From contig NZ_CP041036.1 of NCBI RefSeq assembly GCF_006385555.1, positions 558,001 through 622,000 on the forward strand: a DNA stretch of 64,000 nucleotides, in the 5' to 3' direction. The notes beneath the pieces are model-generated. The model did no database searches. It had not been told where the DNA came from and saw only the letters and a list, made by a program, of their open reading frames with translations. The position numbers were made by a program, and so were the translations under genes. The DNA is from Shewanella polaris (lineage in GTDB: Bacteria; Pseudomonadota; Gammaproteobacteria; Enterobacterales; Shewanellaceae). Numbering within the stretch: the first letter of the stretch is position 1; every line of letters starts with the position of its first letter. Positions 37,654-47,100 of this stretch are shown in pieces.

Positions 37654-39321
37654 CTAGCGATTACTGTAATCAAACGAAATTTCTTGATTAACATTTTTAA
37701 CCACACATGTGCTGTGCTCACGCTGAGCGCGATAAAATGCATTACCAACATGTAACTCTACGTTAATGAAAATGTGTTTCTCTGCTTTGATATAATAGTT
37801 ATCAAAGTAACCTTCAGATTCATTAAATAATAATGCGTATTCTTGCTCTTCTTTAATGCGTTCTTCGGCCATTTGTTTTTTCTGCTCGAGCATCATTTTA
37901 ACTTGCTCTATCATTCCTGCATCATTTTGCCACTCTGTCTTGGGAGGTAGTTTTCGCAGCCTTGCTTCTAACTCTAAGCCAGCGACAACTATTTCTTTGA
38001 TGCTGTCATCTAGGGCTTTTAGTTGCTGTTTTAATTCACCCCGGTGCATAGCGCAAAATAATTCTGTTTTGGTGCCAGCTGTAGCGCCAAATGTAATGGC
38101 TCTAATTCCTTTTGATGCCGTGGCTATCCCGCCCACTAAATCTCCACGACGTCCTTGCTCGTCACTCACGGTAATGCTGTCTCCAGCGGTAGAATGACTG
38201 TGTAATAACTGCTTAGTCACCAAAATATTACCTTGGGCGTCTAAGTTAGAATACTGTACGAATTGAGCACAAATCTGACCATCTGCTTTTATGTGGGTGC
38301 TCAGTTCTTGTTCTTTAATTAAGCGTCCAATTACCCCTTTACTAATAATGACATCGCCTTGGGCTTCAATGGTGGCTGACTCAACAAAGCCCATAACGGT
38401 TACGTCACCAGTGGCTTTAACTTCCATGCCTTCATGTACATCACCAGTGATCAATATACTGCCTTTAAAGTTAACGTGGCCAAAACGGACGTCAACATCT
38501 TTTATTTGCAGCATATCGTCAACTTGCATACCTTTCTTATTTTCAACAGGCTGACCAGATACTGTGGCAATAAGTTTATTTGGATCTTTTGGATGAAAAC
38601 TGGTGCCAGTTCCTGGTTCCATCGGTTTATCTTTACCTGGCGTTTGTTGCTGTACATCTCCATGAACATTAAAACCAGGAGTGCCTATAGTGGCTGGGAT
38701 TTTAATCATTAATATATCATTAGGCTTAACTGTAATTAATGCGCCTAAATTACGCATATCAACTGAGCCATCTTCACGTTCTTGGGGTTGTAATAAGCGT
38801 TCGCGAGCTAAACCGACTTTACGCTCTAAGATGGCATTTTCACCGTTAACCGCAACTTTACCGCAGGCGATAATACCTTCACAGACTTCACCAGGTGGTA
38901 ATATCGACAAGCGCTGCATTAATGCCATGATCTTGGGTTTGCTTAACCCCATTTTAATTTTTTGATTTTTTAGAGCATTTAGTACATCTGGGAGGGTTAT
39001 TTCTTTACCGCCCCATGCTGAGGTTATTTTCATGCTGGCTTGCATTTTATTGTCACTAACACTAATACTTACGACGCCATCTTTACGCTCAGCAATAGCA
39101 AAAAACAGTTCATGATCTCCAGGGTTCTGCCCACAAATAGCATTTATTTCTGCTACGGCTTTATGAATAGCGGGAACAATAGGAAATAGCGTTGCAAAAG
39201 CAGGTTGTGTGAGTAAGGCGTTAATATCGTCTTCTGACACTGGACCATGTGTATTGGGAATTATGCGTAATTCCACTTTTGTCTTATCTGCACTTAATGT
39301 GGCGACTGAGGCTTCTAACAT
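37654..39321 (-). CDS. DUF342 (flagellar assembly A-type) domain protein
   Basis: A 555-residue cytoplasmic protein of the DUF342 family. The N-terminal part (about 1-220) includes GPVSEDDINALL and the family's LPPGEVCEGIIACGK motif. The central repeats (about 250-400) are a beta-helix-like run, e.g. GSILITGDVHEGMEVKATGDVTV and IDAQGDVIISKGV-type turns. A C-terminal coiled coil follows (about 430-500, KKQMAEERIKEEQEY). The family is sometimes named FapA or flagellar assembly protein A, which is unrelated to the Fap amyloid found later in this window. Its role in Gram-negatives is poorly understood. Confidence 0.87.
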   Translation of the reverse strand: MLEASVATLSADKTKVELRIIPNTHGPVSEDDINALLTQPAFATLFPIVPAIHKAVAEINAICGQNPGDHELFFAIAERKDGVVSISVSDNKMQASMKITSAWGGKEITLPDVLNALKNQKIKMGLSKPKIMALMQRLSILPPGEVCEGIIACGKVAVNGENAILERKVGLARERLLQPQEREDGSVDMRNLGALITVKPNDILMIKIPATIGTPGFNVHGDVQQQTPGKDKPMEPGTGTSFHPKDPNKLIATVSGQPVENKKGMQVDDMLQIKDVDVRFGHVNFKGSILITGDVHEGMEVKATGDVTVMGFVESATIEAQGDVIISKGVIGRLIKEQELSTHIKADGQICAQFVQYSNLDAQGNILVTKQLLHSHSTAGDSITVSDEQGRRGDLVGGIATASKGIRAITFGATAGTKTELFCAMHRGELKQQLKALDDSIKEIVVAGLELEARLRKLPPKTEWQNDAGMIEQVKMMLEQKKQMAEERIKEEQEYALLFNESEGYFDNYYIKAEKHIFINVELHVGNAFYRAQREHSTCVVKNVNQEISFDYSNR

Positions 39322-39512
39322 GACATCCTTTGTTTCTTTTTTATTTTTATTTTAGATTATGGCCAGCAAGTAGAATAACAATGAAATAAACTCATAAATG
39401 TGCGTTATTTTGCCTTTAGTCAATTTAACTGATATCGCTCTGTATTTCCAGTTGTAGCCTAGCTTTATGAGCGATAAGTCTCACTAGATTATTCGAACCG
39501 AAAAGTAAGCCA

Positions 39513-40550
39513 TTAGCATTGATGTTGATACAATTTGTACTTGTTGTTTTCTGCTAGTGTATTCACTTTGCCAAAATGAGTGGCAATGGTATCGGAATAT
39601 GGGAGGTGACGATTGGCTACAATTAGCCATAATCCTTTTGATGTTAGATGAGTCGCACTTTGTTGGACAAATTGTGTCGCAATATCTGTGGTACTTATTA
39701 AGCCATCATGAAATGGTGGGTTGGAAATAATGCCATCAAATTTACCGCTAATTTGATTAAATCCATCTGATGGATAGACTTTTGCGTGCATATTGTTGGC
39801 TGCAAGGGTTAATTCGCAAGATATTAATGCCATTGCATTAATATCAATACATTCCATGTTTAAGGTAGGATTTACTTTTAGCAATGCGGCCGTAATGACC
39901 CCCGCACCACAGCCAAAGTCGAGTACTCTACCATGTAAGTTATCTGGCAAATGTGACAGCAATAATTCGGTACCATGATCAAGGCATTTCTCGCTAAAAA
40001 CACCGACCATATTACAAATTTGCAGTGTTCCCTGTGGGGTATCGAGTGCATATTGGCTTATCCAATCACTGATTAATAGCGAAGGTGCTGCTTGGGTTAA
40101 ATAACAGACATAAACTAGGCAGTGGCGGGCATTATCTTGCTTGATCGGTGGTGAATAATAATTAGGTGTGAGTTTATCAATTGATTTAACTCCACCTTTA
40201 TTTTCACCAACAATAATCAATTGACCGTCGATACGTAAATGTTGCGCGGCAAGTTGCAGCAAATAACCCATTAACGGTTTAGCTTTCGGAAAGTAAATAA
40301 TGACACTATCAAATTTTGTCTCTGCTAATGACTCTGGCAGCTGATGACCAAAATAGCATTGTAATTTGTCATTGGCATTGGGTGACAATGTGAGGTGGTG
40401 ATTAAAATCTAACGCAAGTGCAGTGACATTATCTGCAAACTCAAGACATTGATGTGCAAAAGTATCAGCTTCATAATTGAGCACTAATACATTATGTTGA
40501 GCAAAGTAATTGCTGTTTCTTATTAAGGCTTGAGAAGGATTTGTTAACAC
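39513..40550 (-). CDS. rsmC: RsmC, 16S rRNA m2G1207 methyltransferase
   Basis: Methylates G1207 of 16S rRNA in the 30S subunit using S-adenosylmethionine. At 345 aa it is near the E. coli length (343). An N-terminal degenerate methyltransferase domain opens with the family-typical [13 protein letters not shown]. The C-terminal catalytic domain carries [16 protein letters not shown] (SAM motif I) and the guanine-methyltransferase motif [18 protein letters not shown] in the first half is also conserved. A monocistronic minus-strand gene. Confidence 0.95.
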   Translation of the reverse strand: MLTNPSQALIRNSNYFAQHNVLVLNYEADTFAHQCLEFADNVTALALDFNHHLTLSPNANDKLQCYFGHQLPESLAETKFDSVIIYFPKAKPLMGYLLQLAAQHLRIDGQLIIVGENKGGVKSIDKLTPNYYSPPIKQDNARHCLVYVCYLTQAAPSLLISDWISQYALDTPQGTLQICNMVGVFSEKCLDHGTELLLSHLPDNLHGRVLDFGCGAGVITAALLKVNPTLNMECIDINAMALISCELTLAANNMHAKVYPSDGFNQISGKFDGIISNPPFHDGLISTTDIATQFVQQSATHLTSKGLWLIVANRHLPYSDTIATHFGKVNTLAENNKYKLYQHQC

Positions 40551-40644
40551 GTAAGTTGCTCATAATGCTAGTGATAAGATAAACTCGGCAATACAAACTT
40601 AATCCCCACTTTATTAGCTGGTGGGGGATTAAGTTAGCCAGCCA

Positions 40645-42012
40645 TTAAGGTGTTTGTACCGATTGCGGTAATAGGCTAAACATTTTAATTGCGATATCGA
40701 TATTGTCCTGATGGCCGCTAAACAATCTTGCTCCAGGGCCCGCAGCAAATACCTGCACATCCATAGCGGTATGGCCGCCACTTGTCCAACCAGTATTAGA
40801 TTCTATATCAATTAATTTACGCAATGCGACAGTCAATGGCTCGTTTCCCTGCATGCGTGCCGTTTGCAATTGACTGTATTGTGTTTCGCTTGGTGTAAAA
40901 CCCAAGAGTGAAGCAGTTAAAGGCTGCCAATTGTCTTCAGCAATCGCCTGTGAAGCAATCACATCTGGACTCGCTTTGACCTTATGCAAAACTTCTGGAT
41001 GCCATTCATACTTCCCATGTGCACCAACAGATAAGCCACCGGTATTATGATCTGCTGTCACAACCATTAAAGTATCTTTACGTTGGCGAACAAATTGCTC
41101 AACGACTTCAATAGCGGATGCAAACTCATCCATTTCACCCATCGCGGTCGCAATGTCGTTACTGTGGCCAGCCCAATCAATTAAGCTGCCTTCTACCAAT
41201 AACACAAAACCTTGTTTATTTTGTGACAGTAAATCCAATGCCTTTTGGGTCATATGACTAAGTTTATGTGCTTCTTGGTCGTTAATGACCCAAGGTAGCT
41301 GTACATCAGCAAAAAGCCCCAATACTTTTGGCGTAGTAACTGATTCTAGCTCAGAGAATTCGCTGATGTTTTGGTAGCCTTTAGTACTGAACTGTTCAAG
41401 CAATGTGGGAGTGAAATATTGCTGACCACCACCAAGAATTACATCGGCATCGGTTGTTAAATAAGCCTCGGCAATATCAATATAATTACGACGGCTTTCA
41501 TTATGAGCCAAAAATGCAGCAGGTGTAGCATGGTTAACTTGTGAGGTAACCGCGACGCCAGTAGATAAACCTAATGATTTGGCTTTTTCCATTAAGGTGG
41601 TTAATGGACGTTTTTCGGTATCAACGGCAATGGCACCGTTATAACTTTTAACCCCAGTAGACAATGCTGTTGCAGATGCGGCTGAGTCCGTTACATAACC
41701 ACTGACTGGCGCAGGGTAAGTACTTGCCATACCCACGAGTAAGCGATCAAATACCGTTTGTTCAATCTCTTCTGTTTCAGGATTATCTTTATAGTAACGA
41801 TAAGCAGTGGTATACGCCGGTCCCATACCATCACCAATCATGATGATAATATTTGTTGGTCTAGACGGGCCGGTTGTTGGCACATTATTACTTGTTGTGT
41901 CAGCCACAACAGGAGACATAACCACTTCATCAGCCATTACACCCGTTACGATCAAGCTAGATACCAACAATAGCCTACTGATTAGGCGTTGGTAGGTAGA
42001 TAAAAAATGCAT
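40645..42012 (-). CDS. Exported alkaline phosphatase
   Basis: A 455-residue periplasmic phosphatase of the PhoA/alkaline phosphatase superfamily that releases phosphate from phosphomonoesters. A signal peptide (LISRLLLVSSLIVTGVMADE) is followed by metal motif IIMIGDGMGPAY, the nucleophile Ser in VTDSAASATALSTG, and further metal motifs EGSLIDWAGHSND, VVTADHNTGG and SGGHTAMDVQVFAAGPGA near the C-terminus. It starts eight bases downstream of the gshB stop, so it may be read with the gshB transcript. Phosphate regulation is plausible but no Pho box was identified. Confidence 0.93.
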   Translation of the reverse strand: MHFLSTYQRLISRLLLVSSLIVTGVMADEVVMSPVVADTTSNNVPTTGPSRPTNIIIMIGDGMGPAYTTAYRYYKDNPETEEIEQTVFDRLLVGMASTYPAPVSGYVTDSAASATALSTGVKSYNGAIAVDTEKRPLTTLMEKAKSLGLSTGVAVTSQVNHATPAAFLAHNESRRNYIDIAEAYLTTDADVILGGGQQYFTPTLLEQFSTKGYQNISEFSELESVTTPKVLGLFADVQLPWVINDQEAHKLSHMTQKALDLLSQNKQGFVLLVEGSLIDWAGHSNDIATAMGEMDEFASAIEVVEQFVRQRKDTLMVVTADHNTGGLSVGAHGKYEWHPEVLHKVKASPDVIASQAIAEDNWQPLTASLLGFTPSETQYSQLQTARMQGNEPLTVALRKLIDIESNTGWTSGGHTAMDVQVFAAGPGARLFSGHQDNIDIAIKMFSLLPQSVQTP

Positions 42013-42020
42013 GATTAATC

Positions 42021-42974
42021 CTATTTTTGCTGACTAATACGAGCTTCTATGGCATCCATAAGCATGCCGGTAATACTAACGTCGAACGCAGCTTCAATTT
42101 CTTTAATGCAGGTTGGGCTAGTCACATTGATTTCAGTTAACTTATCGCCAATGACGTCTAAACCGACAAAAATAAGGCCACGTTTTTTCAATTCTGGACC
42201 AATAGCACGAGCAATTTTCCAATCACTTTCCGATAATGGTTGGGCAACACCACTTCCGCCAGCCGCTAAATTACCACGGGTTTCACCTTTCATCGGGATG
42301 CGCGCTAATGCATAAGGTACTGGCTCACCGTCAATCACTAAAATACGCTTATCACCTTGAGTGATTTCAGGAATAAAAGCTTGTGCCATTGCGTATTGTT
42401 GACCATAACTGGTTAATGTCTCAATAATCACGCCAAGGTTAGGATCATCTTTTTTTACTCTAAAAATAGACGTGCCACCCATGCCATCTAATGGTTTTAA
42501 AATAATGTCTTGCTTGAGCTGGTGGAATGCTCTGATACGCTTAGCATCACGGGTCACAATGGTTTCAGGCGTAAATTCAGAAAACCATGCCGTAAACAGT
42601 TTTTCATTGGCATCACGTAAGCTTTGCGGCTTGTTAACAATCAAAACACCTTCTTCTTCCGCACGTTCAAGCATATAAGTCGCGTAGATAAATTCAGTAT
42701 CAAATGGCGGATCTTTACGCATTAAAATCACATCAAGTTCGGCCAAAGGGGTATCAACGGACTCGCCTAAGGTAAACCATTGGCTAGCGTCTTGTTTAAC
42801 CGTTAGTTCACGCATAGTGGCCATGGCTTTGCCGTTGACCATCGCAAGGTCATGCATTTCCATATAAAACAATTGGTAGCCACGAGCTTGTGCGTCCAAT
42901 AACATCGCAAAGCTCGAGTCTTTTTTGATATTAATGTCGCGAATCGGGTCCATAACAATACCGAGCTTAATCAT
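42021..42974 (-). CDS. gshB: GshB, glutathione synthetase
   Basis: ATP-dependent ligation of glycine to gamma-glutamylcysteine, the second step of glutathione synthesis. At 317 aa it is almost the E. coli length (316). MIKLGIVMDPI is the conserved opening, and the ATP-grasp loop is ILKPLDGMGGTSIFRV, followed by EITQGDKRILVIDGEPVPYALARIP and VGLDVIGDKLTEINVTSPT. AAAGGAT upstream of the ATG is a good ribosome site. It lies 38 bases downstream of rsmE in the usual gammaproteobacterial rsmE-gshB arrangement. Confidence 0.97.
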   Translation of the reverse strand: MIKLGIVMDPIRDINIKKDSSFAMLLDAQARGYQLFYMEMHDLAMVNGKAMATMRELTVKQDASQWFTLGESVDTPLAELDVILMRKDPPFDTEFIYATYMLERAEEEGVLIVNKPQSLRDANEKLFTAWFSEFTPETIVTRDAKRIRAFHQLKQDIILKPLDGMGGTSIFRVKKDDPNLGVIIETLTSYGQQYAMAQAFIPEITQGDKRILVIDGEPVPYALARIPMKGETRGNLAAGGSGVAQPLSESDWKIARAIGPELKKRGLIFVGLDVIGDKLTEINVTSPTCIKEIEAAFDVSITGMLMDAIEARISQQK

Positions 42975-43012
42975 GTGTGTATCCTTTAATAATGTGCAGG
43001 GAAGATATCGGC

Positions 43013-43753
43013 TTAACCAATATCACCAAATTTAACTTGTAATGCGGTAATGGCAGTCAATGACGCTGTTTCTGTTCGTAGTACCCTTGGTCCCAATAAA
43101 ATATCGGTAAAATGCTGGGTTTCTGTCATGGTAATTTCTTCGTCAGACAAACCGCCTTCTGGGCCAATTAATAATCTTACTTTGTGGTATTGACCGGATA
43201 ACTGCAAGCCATTAATACCGTGTGAGGCTCTCGGGTGCAAATTCAGTTTTAGGGCTTCGGTGGATTCTTCACACCATTGTGCCAATGTCATTGCCTGACG
43301 AACAACCGGAACAATACTGCGGCCAGATTGTTCACAGGCACTGATAACAATTTTTTGCCATTGTTGCAGCTTTTTGTCTAAGCGCTCACCACTCAGTTTT
43401 ACACCACAACGATCAGAAAATAACGGTGTAATAGTGGTTACGCCAAGCTCTACGGACTTTTGAACCGTAAACTCCATTCGGTCACCACGTGAAATCACCT
43501 GACCTAAATGCAGGTCTAATGGTGATTCGCTATTGTTCGCTTCACAACTTAAGACCGTGACAGCGATCGATTTCTTACTGGTTTCAATAATTTCAGCTAA
43601 GTAATCGTTGCCGTCACCGTTAAACAAGCTGATTTGGTCACCCATCCCCATTCGCAACACTCGGCCAATGTGGGCGACACCATCCTCATCTAATTGAAGA
43701 GTTTGCCCTTGTTGTAAATTGTCTAGGGGCTGAAAAATACGTGGGACTCTCAT
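43013..43753 (-). CDS. rsmE: RsmE, 16S rRNA m3U1498 methyltransferase
   Basis: A SPOUT-class methyltransferase that modifies U1498 of 16S rRNA. At 246 aa it is close to the E. coli length (243). An N-terminal PUA-like domain ([18 protein letters not shown]) is followed by the knotted SPOUT domain with [14 protein letters not shown] and [17 protein letters not shown]. It lies between endA and gshB on the minus strand, an order conserved in E. coli as endA-rsmE-gshB. Confidence 0.97.
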   Translation of the reverse strand: MRVPRIFQPLDNLQQGQTLQLDEDGVAHIGRVLRMGMGDQISLFNGDGNDYLAEIIETSKKSIAVTVLSCEANNSESPLDLHLGQVISRGDRMEFTVQKSVELGVTTITPLFSDRCGVKLSGERLDKKLQQWQKIVISACEQSGRSIVPVVRQAMTLAQWCEESTEALKLNLHPRASHGINGLQLSGQYHKVRLLIGPEGGLSDEEITMTETQHFTDILLGPRVLRTETASLTAITALQVKFGDIG

Positions 43754-43803
43754 CAGTGTTGACCTTATTTAACCCATTGTTCAAGGGGGAGCTTGATTGC
43801 CAA

Positions 43804-44571
43804 TTAACGAACTAAGCCGTTATTTTGGCATTGTTTGAATACAAAATCATTATGATTACCTTGGTTAGCGGCGATTAAGGTATCACGTTGACATTCTATG
43901 GTGGTAACAGGCTGCATTTTGTTCCATGCATTAAATAATTTTTGTTGGCTATTACTTATTTTCAAACCATAGGTTTGTTGCATATAAAGGTAAGTCCGCG
44001 CAATAGGCCCCCTTGCTCGTTCGGGTGGCTGAACTTTGCGGCCCTTAAAGTCGACAATCATTTCACATTGCCCGTATTGATCCGCTTGTCCGCCCCAATC
44101 ACTAAAACGATAGTTGCTGCGATCTCCATTCACTTCACCAACAGCAGGGACAAGGTTATGTAAATCCGACGTCATTGTCTTAAACTTCTTGTTGTTTTTA
44201 TTGCAATTTTTCCTGCCGCCGTCTTGCCAACATTGTAGTTGATGACCTAATTCCCAAGCTGGGACAACATGTTCCCATTCGATCCGGTTAGCTCTAATGA
44301 TTTGCTTTCTCACTTTATAACCACAACTAGCATGGTCTGCTTGCCATAATTTTCCTGCTATGGCGATGTTGCAGCCACAATAAAAGGTACGAAGGGGCAA
44401 GTGTTGTTGATAAATCTTTTTGGCCACTTTTTTCGCTTTACCAAAACTACTTGGATGTTCTGCGGCGAAAAGTGTCGATGAAAAAATGCCGCACAAAAGC
44501 GACACCCCAAATAACCAAGAGTGTGTGGATGATAAGCGCAAAATAAACCCTAAAATTAACAAAAACATCAT
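43804..44571 (-). CDS. endA: EndA, DNA-specific endonuclease I
   Basis: A periplasmic or secreted double-strand DNA nuclease. A hydrophobic signal peptide precedes the mature nuclease, which matches E. coli End[30 protein letters not shown] with the catalytic His, and [20 protein letters not shown], plus paired cysteines. The start is doubtful. ATG at 44571 has no ribosome site, while TTG at 44541 has TAGGG six bases upstream and gives a neat signal peptide. The longer form is listed. Neighbour order sprT-endA-rsmE-gshB matches E. coli. Confidence 0.94.
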   Translation of the reverse strand: MMFLLILGFILRLSSTHSWLFGVSLLCGIFSSTLFAAEHPSSFGKAKKVAKKIYQQHLPLRTFYCGCNIAIAGKLWQADHASCGYKVRKQIIRANRIEWEHVVPAWELGHQLQCWQDGGRKNCNKNNKKFKTMTSDLHNLVPAVGEVNGDRSNYRFSDWGGQADQYGQCEMIVDFKGRKVQPPERARGPIARTYLYMQQTYGLKISNSQQKLFNAWNKMQPVTTIECQRDTLIAANQGNHNDFVFKQCQNNGLVR

Positions 44572-44661
44572 TACAGCGCAGGCTTAGCCTGTCATTTTGG
44601 CTGATGTTAAGCCATCAGATGCGATGACGCAATTGATACCGTTTATTATTCCGAGCAAGGG

Positions 44662-45282
44662 TTATTTAGGGTTTAAAGGGGTTAATGTCTGTTTACAACG
44701 GCGACAGCGATACTTAGTTTGGCCTCGGACAATTCTGTTGTGACGTCTTATGCTTAGCGGCACGCTGCCACAGCCGCAAAAATATTCGAATTGTTGGCCA
44801 CTGACAGACTGAGTATTGAGTTGGTGAGTGGTCTTGGGGGAAATATTAAATGTCGTCAGCATAACGCTTTGCCATTCTTTACCATGAGGTCTTACTTTAC
44901 CAAATAGATGAAAACACACTAAATGGCTAATTTCATGTGGCACTACTTCAGTAATGAAAATATCTGGATTTTCAGCCAGTAACACCGGATTAAAACGTAA
45001 TTTATTGGTTTGTAAATGCGCTGTGCCTGCGCTTTTTCCACGTAAGCTGAAATGCACACTAGGACGAGGAAACTGACGCTTGAAATGTTGTTCGGCTAAT
45101 TGGTAGTCCGCTTCGACTTTGGCCAAGATCTGCTGTTGTAGCGGATCGCTAACGGTTGTGCTCAGCTGTTGGTGGGGGCGCGCTGATAACGAAGACACCT
45201 TTGTGTGGATATCTGGCGTTAGCACTTGGTGTGCGCGTTGAGTGAGATTGAAAATACTTTTAAACATGTTGGATTGCTTCAC
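44662..45282 (-). CDS. sprT: SprT-family zinc protein
   Basis: A 206-residue SprT-like protein, related to the metalloprotease fold of Spartan. The zinc motif is VVPHEISHLVCFHLFG (HEISH), with RPHGKEW following, and a C-terminal zinc ribbon is formed by FCGCG and YRCRRC. It is longer than E. coli SprT (165) because of about 40 extra N-terminal residues. A start at the second Met (residue 6) is possible. It lies directly upstream of endA in the conserved order. Its cellular role remains unclear. Confidence 0.92.
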   Translation of the reverse strand: MKQSNMFKSIFNLTQRAHQVLTPDIHTKVSSLSARPHQQLSTTVSDPLQQQILAKVEADYQLAEQHFKRQFPRPSVHFSLRGKSAGTAHLQTNKLRFNPVLLAENPDIFITEVVPHEISHLVCFHLFGKVRPHGKEWQSVMLTTFNISPKTTHQLNTQSVSGQQFEYFCGCGSVPLSIRRHNRIVRGQTKYRCRRCKQTLTPLNPK

Positions 45283-45350
45283 TTGCTTGAATGACTAATG
45301 AAATATTCAGACAAGTAAAGTATCGGCCTCTTAATTTAAGTTTGCAGACA

Positions 45351-46535
45351 TTACAGTGTGCTAGCAGCTGCAGCTATCATGGCACGAATTTGTTCAACAA
45401 TGTCTGACTCTACTTGTGAGTCGTAACCTTTAATTCGTGGAGTATGAATGTGTCCTACCGGTAATTTCAAGTTAAATTGATCTCGAAGTAAAATACTGCG
45501 ATATGAAATTTCATTGGATAAATAGCCGCCACCAGAGCCTTCTACAGAAATTTCATTTTGCAATTCAGCCAGTGAGGATGCCTTAAACTGCCCCCGAGAT
45601 AAGGTGCTAATTTGATTGTTGTCATTAACACTCCAATGACCTTTTACTGCTTTCATAGCCTCTACGGGTAGTGAAAACTGCACAAATTCAGGGCCATTTA
45701 ATTTACCATCAGCAGAGACACTATTATTAAATAATGGTGCTTTAGGATTTGTGTGACTGGCTCCTGTTAATATATTTAAATTGTCAGGGGCTTCTGCACT
45801 ACGGTTACGTCCCGGAAAACGTTCAATATCGAAATTTTCACGCCCCATACTAATGGTAAACACCATGTCAACAGTGTTGTCACGATAAAAAGGCGTGAGT
45901 AATGATTCAATAATACCATTATCGAAATCGCTGAATCGAACCGGTATCATTACCGTTTCAATCTGTGCTTTTTTGCCGTTAACCTCAAATTGATAACCAT
46001 CAAGTGCTAAGGCCGCCAAACCAGATGGATTACTTTGGCCAATATTTCTATCAAGAAAAAAGGGATCAAAGCCAGTCACTATAATGTTAATTTGGCTGTC
46101 GGGGGAAAACTCAATATCACTAAAACCGCGAGAGGACTTCTCAACTGCTTTGACCAAAATATCGCGTTGCCATTTAGCAAGATTAAATCCAGCTTTATCT
46201 TGTTTTAAGACGTTACGCATGCTTAAACGACTCCAGTACAAGGAGCGATCGTCACTGTGTCCCGATTGGATATCGCGCACCGCTTGCTGCCATAATCTGT
46301 GTCCTTGATGCGCTGCCATTTCAGTAACGGTCAATTCATCAGTGGCTTGTGCCAACTTGACCTCTACAGTATCGCTGATAGCTTGATAACGATTAACCAC
46401 ATCAGGCAAGGTTTGCTCAGCCTTAGAGACCCGCATTTCTTCAATATTCTTTTGGAGTAGGCTGGCATTAACTGCACCTGATAAGGTGAATAATGCCAGT
46501 GAACTTAAGGCTAGAACAGAACGATTTTTTTTCAT
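45351..46535 (-). CDS. Exported pyroglutamyl-peptidase-like (C15 fold) protein lacking the catalytic Cys
   Basis: A 394-residue protein with a signal peptide (SVLALSSLALFTLSGAVNAS), a helical region (about 25-145) and then a peptidase C15-like domain: IIVTGFDPFF (155-160), SNPSGLAALALDGY, MIPVRFSDFD, TISMGRENFDIERF (conserved Glu238), GGGYLSNEISYRS and PVGHIHTPRI (His364). In active pyroglutamyl peptidases the catalytic cysteine sits in a VCN motif, and here the matching position reads LSN (Ser340). There is not one cysteine in the whole protein. It could be a serine variant or a non-enzymatic binding protein. Assignment to the fold is fairly sure, activity is not. Confidence 0.8.
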   Translation of the reverse strand: MKKNRSVLALSSLALFTLSGAVNASLLQKNIEEMRVSKAEQTLPDVVNRYQAISDTVEVKLAQATDELTVTEMAAHQGHRLWQQAVRDIQSGHSDDRSLYWSRLSMRNVLKQDKAGFNLAKWQRDILVKAVEKSSRGFSDIEFSPDSQINIIVTGFDPFFLDRNIGQSNPSGLAALALDGYQFEVNGKKAQIETVMIPVRFSDFDNGIIESLLTPFYRDNTVDMVFTISMGRENFDIERFPGRNRSAEAPDNLNILTGASHTNPKAPLFNNSVSADGKLNGPEFVQFSLPVEAMKAVKGHWSVNDNNQISTLSRGQFKASSLAELQNEISVEGSGGGYLSNEISYRSILLRDQFNLKLPVGHIHTPRIKGYDSQVESDIVEQIRAMIAAAASTL

Positions 46536-47100
46536 GACGATTCCTTAAGGATCCTCGATGTCTATTTTTGGGGTGCGTTTAACGACTTTATTGCCCATAA
46601 GGCGGACTAACGTTTAATCTCAGTTATATTTATAACACAGTTGTTTAGGTGGTTTAAGAGTGCTTTTAATTCTTGCACATCAGTAAGCTTTTTTGAGCGT
46701 CAATTTAAGCCGATATTTGGCGAATTGTTAAATGTTGCAGATATGTCAATTTAATTGCTTTTTTTTGTATACTATTATCAATTTTAGACCATAATAAGTT
46801 CATATAATAAGATGTAGCTGAGATAAAATGCACTGAAATTAGTCATCGATATGGTTAATCTGGGGTGAGAAACTGATATTAAGATGATAAAAAAGCAAGG
46901 TATGCTCATACTTTTTAAATGAAATACCTTTGATAAGTAATTACAAACGTTATGTAATGGGTTACCGATGATATAGGCAAGTAAATGAACTAAACCCAGT
47001 TTGTATTTAAGTAACATTATCCGGTTATATCTATAGATATGATGCACAGGCTAATCTTGTATTAGCACTTTTGTGTGTACAGTATTGAAAGGATATCAAC
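46536..47100. other. Intergenic region upstream of the amyloid activator
   Basis: About 565 bases of AT-rich DNA between divergent genes. It must carry the promoters for both. A minus-strand frame at 46784-47047 has no ribosome site or recognisable family and is not accepted as a gene. Confidence 0.6.

Noticed and set aside
37654-39321. DUF342 protein as part of the amyloid system because the family is sometimes called FapA
   Set aside because: The name refers to flagellar assembly protein A. The domain is unrelated to Fap fibres, and the gene is 8 kb away in another transcript.
46784-47047. Minus-strand 87-codon hydrophobic frame upstream of the activator gene
   Set aside because: AT-rich intergenic DNA easily gives such frames. 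No ribosome site or conserved motif.
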